Notes under the pieces: model-generated
Seen by the model: the letters and a program-made list of their open reading frames with translations, nothing else
Databases searched by the model: none
Told to the model about the DNA's origin: nothing
In this document: positions 6,150 through 9,050 of the stretch, piece after piece
Numbering within the stretch: position 1 is the first letter of the stretch
Layout of the letters: each line of letters starts with the position of its first letter
Source of the DNA: an uncultured Eubacteriales bacterium
Lineage (GTDB): Bacteria; Bacillota_A; Clostridia; Oscillospirales; Oscillospiraceae
Assembly: GCA_949742895.1 (NCBI GenBank)
Contig: CATJRT010000257.1
Coordinates: 1 to 9,050, forward strand
Direction: 5' to 3'
Length of the DNA: 9,050 nt
Program-made: the position numbers and the translations under genes

Positions 6150-7214
6150 GCCGAAGGTTCTAAAACCGAAAAAGCAACACCGAAAAAGCGGCGGGACGAA
6201 CGAAAAAAGGGTAACGTATTCATGAGCCGGGACGCGGTGGCGGTAGCCAGCCTGCTGGGAACCTTCGCTACCCTTTGGCTGTTGACCAACTCCTTTGCTA
6301 ACCAGTTTGCCGGCTTCATGGCTCTGTGCCTGGGCACAGTGGGCGAGGAGAGCCGCGAGGTGGGCAGCGTATCCGCTGAATTGGCGGTGCAGGGCCTGAT
6401 GGCCATGCTGAAAACGGTGGGGCCGGTGGTAGCGGTAGCTGTGATTACCGCTGTGGCCGCTACCTTTGCTCAGACCAAGTTCCTGGTAAGCGGCGAGTCC
6501 ATTAAGCCAAAATTCAGCCGGCTCAGCCCCATGCAGGGCATCAAACGGCTGTTTTCCTTAAAGAGTATTATCGAGACCGTGAAGGGCATTTTGAAAATTA
6601 CCCTTCTGATGGTCATTATTTACATGAGTATCCGGGATATGTTTCTGGAAAGCTCCCGTTATCTGTATACCGACCTGACCACTGCGGTAGCTCACCTGGT
6701 AGAGGTGGCAGGCAGCATGGTGATCCGAATCTGCATTGCGTTTGTGGCGCTTGCGGCGATGGACTTCCTTTATCAGTGGTGGGATTATGAACGCCAGCTG
6801 AAAATGAGCAAGCAGGAGGTCAAAGAGGAGTATAAACAGATGGAAGGCGATCCCCAGGTGAAGGGGAAGATCAAGGAGCTGCAGCGCCGCAGGGCCCAAA
6901 GCCGTATGATGCAACAGGTGCCGGGGGCAGATGTAGTCATTCGAAACCCCACTCACTTTGCCGTGGCCTTGCGTTACAGGCCTGATCAGGATAACGCTCC
7001 CATTGTACTGGCCAAGGGCCAGGATCATATTGCCCTGCGCATTGTACAGATCGCAGAGGAGAACCATGTGGCGGTGATGGAAAACGTCCCGCTGGCCCGT
7101 GCGCTCTACGCCCAGACAGAGCTGGACCAGGAGATACCGCCGGAGTTGTATAACGCAGTGGCGGAGGTGCTGGTTTACATCTTCCGACTGAACAACAAGA
7201 GGATTGGAAAATAA
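6147..7214 (+). CDS. flhB: FlhB, export-gate protein and substrate-specificity switch
   Basis: FlhB is the export-gate subunit that switches secretion from rod/hook to filament substrates after autocleavage. The 355 residues begin with the family's basic stretch, EKATPKKRRDERKKGNVFMS (8-27). Four membrane segments follow at about 29-52, 84-108, 143-162 and 185-208. The cytoplasmic linker KMSKQEVKEEYKQMEGDPQV (219-238) leads to the cleavage site NPTH at 267-270, where cleavage between Asn and Pro is established for the family. After it come FAVALRY and the C-terminal domain. The length is normal. Translation starts at TTG (6147), behind a leader of G/C-rich inverted repeats, unlike the ATG starts of the upstream genes. 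The TAA at 7212 is followed by 268 bases before flhA. All key motifs look intact. Confidence 0.96.
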   Translation: MAEGSKTEKATPKKRRDERKKGNVFMSRDAVAVASLLGTFATLWLLTNSFANQFAGFMALCLGTVGEESREVGSVSAELAVQGLMAMLKTVGPVVAVAVITAVAATFAQTKFLVSGESIKPKFSRLSPMQGIKRLFSLKSIIETVKGILKITLLMVIIYMSIRDMFLESSRYLYTDLTTAVAHLVEVAGSMVIRICIAFVALAAMDFLYQWWDYERQLKMSKQEVKEEYKQMEGDPQVKGKIKELQRRRAQSRMMQQVPGADVVIRNPTHFAVALRYRPDQDNAPIVLAKGQDHIALRIVQIAEENHVAVMENVPLARALYAQTELDQEIPPELYNAVAEVLVYIFRLNNKRIGK

Positions 7215-7284
7215 TAATCCTTGGGGCCCCGGCATAAACCAGGTGGAAGCCCACAAGGAGCCCTGCGAAAGCGATCCCAAGGTG

Positions 7285-7317
7285 TTCCCGCAAAGCGGCC
7301 TTCAGCTTTTGCGGGGA
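7285..7317 (+). other. RNA hairpin in the flhA leader
   Basis: The left arm TTCCCGCAAAGC (7285-7296) pairs with the right arm GCTTTTGCGGGGA (7305-7317), leaving an eight-base loop (GGCCTTCA) and one bulged T. This gives about 11 Watson-Crick pairs plus one G-T. No T-run follows the right arm, so it is not a standard intrinsic terminator. It could stabilise the RNA, act in regulation, or be part of a repeat element. Confidence 0.6.
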
Positions 7318-7329
7318 GAGGAGAGACAA

Positions 7330-7408
7330 CGAAATGAGCGTACTTTTGCCGAAGGCGGGAGCAAGCGGTATGAAGTTTGACTCGACGACGTGGGGAGAGA
7401 AGGGGCAG
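7330..7408 (+). repeat. Direct repeat copy A upstream of flhA
   Basis: This is the first copy of a repeat with 79-base period. Bases 7330-7390 align without gaps to 7409-7469, with 48 of 61 identical by my count. Shared blocks include ACTTTTGCCG, AGGCGG, TATGAAG and CGACGA. Where copy B has its perfect ribosome site, copy A has GTGGGGAGA. If a four-base gap is allowed, copy A's GGCAGCG lines up with copy B's GGCAGTG, which contains the flhA start. Confidence 0.85.
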
Positions 7409-7420
7409 CGGAATGAATGA
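7334..7420 (+). CDS. Possible 28-residue leader peptide in repeat copy A
   Basis: An ATG at 7334 opens 28 codons (MSVLLPKAGASGMKFDSTTW and eight more) to a TGA at 7418-7420, with AGGAG (7319-7323) ten bases upstream. The matching frame in copy B breaks after six codons at a TAG (7431-7433). Differences between the copies are not concentrated at third codon positions (I count about 3 first, 6 second and 3 third), which argues against selection on a peptide. I recognise no family. It is probably not a real gene, though it could be translated as an upstream decoy frame. Confidence 0.15.
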   Translation: MSVLLPKAGASGMKFDSTTWGEKGQRNE

Positions 7421-7485
7421 ACTTTTGCCGTAGGCGGAAGCGAGTGATATGAAGCTTGCCCCGACGAAGGAGGTGACCGGCAGTG
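7409..7485 (+). repeat. Direct repeat copy B, containing the flhA start
   Basis: This is the second copy of the 79-base-period repeat, about 79% identical to copy A over the 61 bases that align without gaps. Its right end carries the flhA ribosome site and GTG start, so the repeat includes the flhA translation-initiation region. Confidence 0.85.
7467..7485 (+). promoter_or_regulatory. Perfect Shine-Dalgarno and GTG start of flhA
   Basis: AAGGAGGTGA (7467-7476) is fully complementary to the 3' end of bacterial 16S rRNA. GTG at 7483 is at ideal spacing (nine bases after GGAGG). The in-frame ATG at 7501 is 27 bases after GGAGG, too far, so GTG is the preferred start. Confidence 0.85.
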
Positions 7486-9050
7486 CTGCTGAGACGCATC
7501 ATGGACAATATCATAGCGCTGCTGGTCGTGGTGGTTGTTCTGTTTCTGGTGATCCCGCTACCCGTCTGGATTCTGGATGTCTTGCTGATCATCAACATCG
7601 GATTGTCCATCATGATCCTGATGATTACCATGAATATTACGGAGGCGTTGGAGTTTTCCATTTTCCCCTCCTTGCTTTTGATCACAACACTGTTCCGGCT
7701 GGGCCTGAACGTGTCCACCACCCGTCAGATCCTGGGCCACGGTTACGCCGGCGAAGTTATCAAGAACTTCGGCCAGCTCATCACCAGCGGCAACGTGGCC
7801 ATCGGCGTTATCATTTTCCTTATCATCGTTTTGGTGCAGTTCATCGTTATTACCAAGGGCGCGGAGCGTGTGTCCGAGGTGGCCGCCCGCTTCACCCTGG
7901 ACGCCATGCCCGGTAAGCAGATGGCCATTGACGCGGACCTCAGTTCCGGCCTCATCGACGAGCAGCAGGCCCGCAACCGCCGGGCCAAGATTCAGAAAGA
8001 AGCGGACTTCTACGGCGCCATGGACGGTGCCACCAAGATTGTCAAAGGCGACTCCATCATGTCCATCATCATCACGATGGTGAACTTCATCGGCGGTATC
8101 CTGGTATATATGTTGGGCAATGGCGGAAGCATGGACATCGGGGAGGTGCTGAACACCTACGCCACCGCCACCATCGGCGACGGCCTGGTGTCCCAGATTC
8201 CTGCCCTGATGATTTCCACTGCCACCGGTATGATCGTTACCCGTTCTGTGTCCGAGGGCAGCCTGAACATGGACGTAACCGGCCAGTTCAAGGCCCAGCC
8301 CCGTGCTATTATGACCACCGGCGTTATCCTGCTGTTCCTGTCGGTCATTCCCGGTACGCCCACCCTGCCGCTGATTGTGGGCGGCGTAATTCTGCTGGGT
8401 GGAGGCCTCTTCATCAGCCGTCAGCTTGCGGCACAGCAGGCGGCGGAGGTTGCTGCGGCACAGGAGCCCGCTGAGCCTGTGGAGGCGGAAGCTCCCAGCG
8501 AGGCAGATTATTACCGGGACATTAACAATGTATACTCCCTGCTGTCGGTAGATCCGGTGGAGATGGAATTTGGTTACAGCCTGATCCCCATGGTGGATGA
8601 AAACCACGGCGGCAAGCTCATCAGCCGCATTGCCATCTTCCGGCGGCAGTATGCCCAGGATATGGGCTTTGTGTTCCCTTCTATCCGACTCCACGATTCA
8701 TCCGCCCTGGGCACCAACCAGTACTGCATCCGCATCAAGGGTGAGGCGGTGGCTGAAGGCGAGATTTTGCTGGATTATTATCTGGCCCTGGAGCCGCCCA
8801 ATCCCCTGGGAGAGATCGACGGCATCGAGACCATCGAGCCGGCCTACGGCATCCCTTCCCGGTGGATTTTGCCGGAGAACAAGGAAATGGCGGAGATTTA
8901 CGGCTACAACGTCATCGACCCCCTTTCCGTCATGCTCACCCATCTGGCGGAAACGGTGAAAAAGCACGCTTACGAGCTCATCAACCGGGCGGAGACCATC
9001 CGGTTGGTGGAGAATTTGAAGCAGTCTGCCCCCGAGTTGGTGGAGGAAGC
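7483..9050 (+). CDS. flhA: FlhA, flagellar type III export-gate protein (3' end outside window)
   Basis: FlhA is the large export-gate subunit that forms a ring, receives chaperone-substrate complexes and couples export to the proton gradient. The window holds about 522 of the roughly 680-700 residues usual for the family. Membrane segments lie near 10-26, 28-50, 57-75, 104-124, 191-213, 234-255, 275-291 and 294-312. The FHIPEP loop is clear: KGAERVSEVAARFTLDAMPG (125-144), then KQMAIDADL (145-153) and ADFYGAMDGATKIVKGD ending at D190, a conserved Asp of the family. An Ala/Glu/Pro-rich linker (about 315-342) leads into the cytoplasmic domain, which includes YGIPSRWILPE. The GTG at 7483 is preferred over the ATG at 7501 because of the ribosome site; it adds the residues MLLRRI. 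I see no frameshift or internal stop. Its long repeat-containing leader sets it apart from the other genes here. Confidence 0.96.
   Translation, partial: MLLRRIMDNIIALLVVVVVLFLVIPLPVWILDVLLIINIGLSIMILMITMNITEALEFSIFPSLLLITTLFRLGLNVSTTRQILGHGYAGEVIKNFGQLITSGNVAIGVIIFLIIVLVQFIVITKGAERVSEVAARFTLDAMPGKQMAIDADLSSGLIDEQQARNRRAKIQKEADFYGAMDGATKIVKGDSIMSIIITMVNFIGGILVYMLGNGGSMDIGEVLNTYATATIGDGLVSQIPALMISTATGMIVTRSVSEGSLNMDVTGQFKAQPRAIMTTGVILLFLSVIPGTPTLPLIVGGVILLGGGLFISRQLAAQQAAEVAAAQEPAEPVEAEAPSEADYYRDINNVYSLLSVDPVEMEFGYSLIPMVDENHGGKLISRIAIFRRQYAQDMGFVFPSIRLHDSSALGTNQYCIRIKGEAVAEGEILLDYYLALEPPNPLGEIDGIETIEPAYGIPSRWILPENKEMAEIYGYNVIDPLSVMLTHLAETVKKHAYELINRAETIRLVENLKQSAPELVEE

Larger units (their letters stand above)
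7215..7482 (+). other. 268-base flhB-flhA intergenic leader
   Basis: This is by far the longest gap in a compact operon. It holds short G/C-rich inverted repeats: CCTTGGG at 7219-7225 can pair with CCCAAGG at 7276-7282, and GGGGCCCC at 7223-7230 is self-complementary. A longer hairpin lies at 7285-7317, and two diverged direct-repeat copies fill about 7330-7485. The only coding potential I can see is a 28-codon reading frame at 7334-7420. I see no clear promoter or terminator. It may be a repeat insertion, a 5' leader that tunes flhA translation, or both. Confidence 0.7.

Noticed and set aside
6141..6160. Similarity between the flhB start region (ATGAACGTTGGCCGAAGG) and repeat copy A (ATGAGCGT, then GCCGAAGG)
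   Set aside because: It needs a four- to five-base gap and covers only about 18 bases. This is too little to claim that the flhB and flhA leaders share an origin.
7234..7296. Cyclic-di-GMP riboswitch-like pieces (ATAAACC and GCAAAGC) in the flhA leader
   Set aside because: GEMM-I riboswitches place these motifs about 20 bases apart around a GNRA-capped stem; here they are about 50 bases apart and the second helix is missing. The resemblance is limited to short words.
6937..7329. Minus-strand reading frame across the flhB-flhA gap
   Set aside because: It would start at TTG, covers the 3' end of flhB in antisense and matches no family I recognise. The hydrophobic stretch in the gap portion is probably chance.
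7285..7330. Intrinsic terminator after flhB
   Set aside because: The hairpin is good, but no T-run follows on the + strand, and flhA continues the operon downstream.
7449..7916. 155-codon + strand reading frame overlapping the start of flhA
   Set aside because: It runs in another frame over clear FlhA sequence, and its translation is His/Gly/Arg-rich without recognisable structure. It is a shadow of flhA that begins in repeat copy B.

Overview
The window is a stretch of a flagellar/chemotaxis operon with every gene on the + strand. In order it holds motA (3' end only), motB, fliM, fliY, cheY, fliO, fliP, fliQ, fliR, flhB and flhA (5' three quarters only). From fliM to flhA this is the gene order of the Bacillus subtilis fla/che operon. 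The FliY-type switch protein (two CheC-like phosphatase modules plus a SpoA/FliN domain) and the short FliP without a signal peptide point to a Firmicute. The GC-rich third codon positions and the placement of motAB directly before fliM suggest a GC-rich motile member of the Clostridia, perhaps Oscillospiraceae-like; this assignment is inference.

Layout. 1-982: stator genes motA and motB. 1029-3455: switch (C-ring) genes fliM and fliY. 3521-3883: cheY, the diffusible signal that binds the switch. 3896-6036: tightly packed export-gate genes fliO, fliP, fliQ and fliR. 6037-6146: a 110-base gap of nested G/C-rich inverted repeats that holds the flhB ribosome site and a TTG start. 6147-7214: flhB. 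7215-7482: a 268-base gap with a hairpin and two diverged copies of a roughly 79-base direct repeat; the second copy carries a perfect Shine-Dalgarno for a GTG-started flhA. 7483-9050: flhA, running off the end.

How they work together. MotA/MotB form the torque-generating stator. FliM and FliY form the cytoplasmic rotor ring, where phospho-CheY binds to change rotation and where FliY probably dephosphorylates CheY-P. FliO helps assemble FliP/FliQ/FliR. FlhB and FlhA complete the type III export gate that secretes rod, hook and filament subunits.

The core is a conventional operon and I see no wholly new system. The items most worth a second look are: (1) in FliY the CheY-docking-like SQEEIEAML motif is absent from the N-terminus and occurs as two nearly identical tandem copies in the linker; (2) the duplicated leader before flhA; (3) the foldable, repeat-like leader before flhB; (4) a MotB whose OmpA domain lacks the usual GHTD aspartate; and (5) no fliL between motB and fliM. 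No rRNA, tRNA, CRISPR, insertion sequence or convincing intrinsic terminator was seen.
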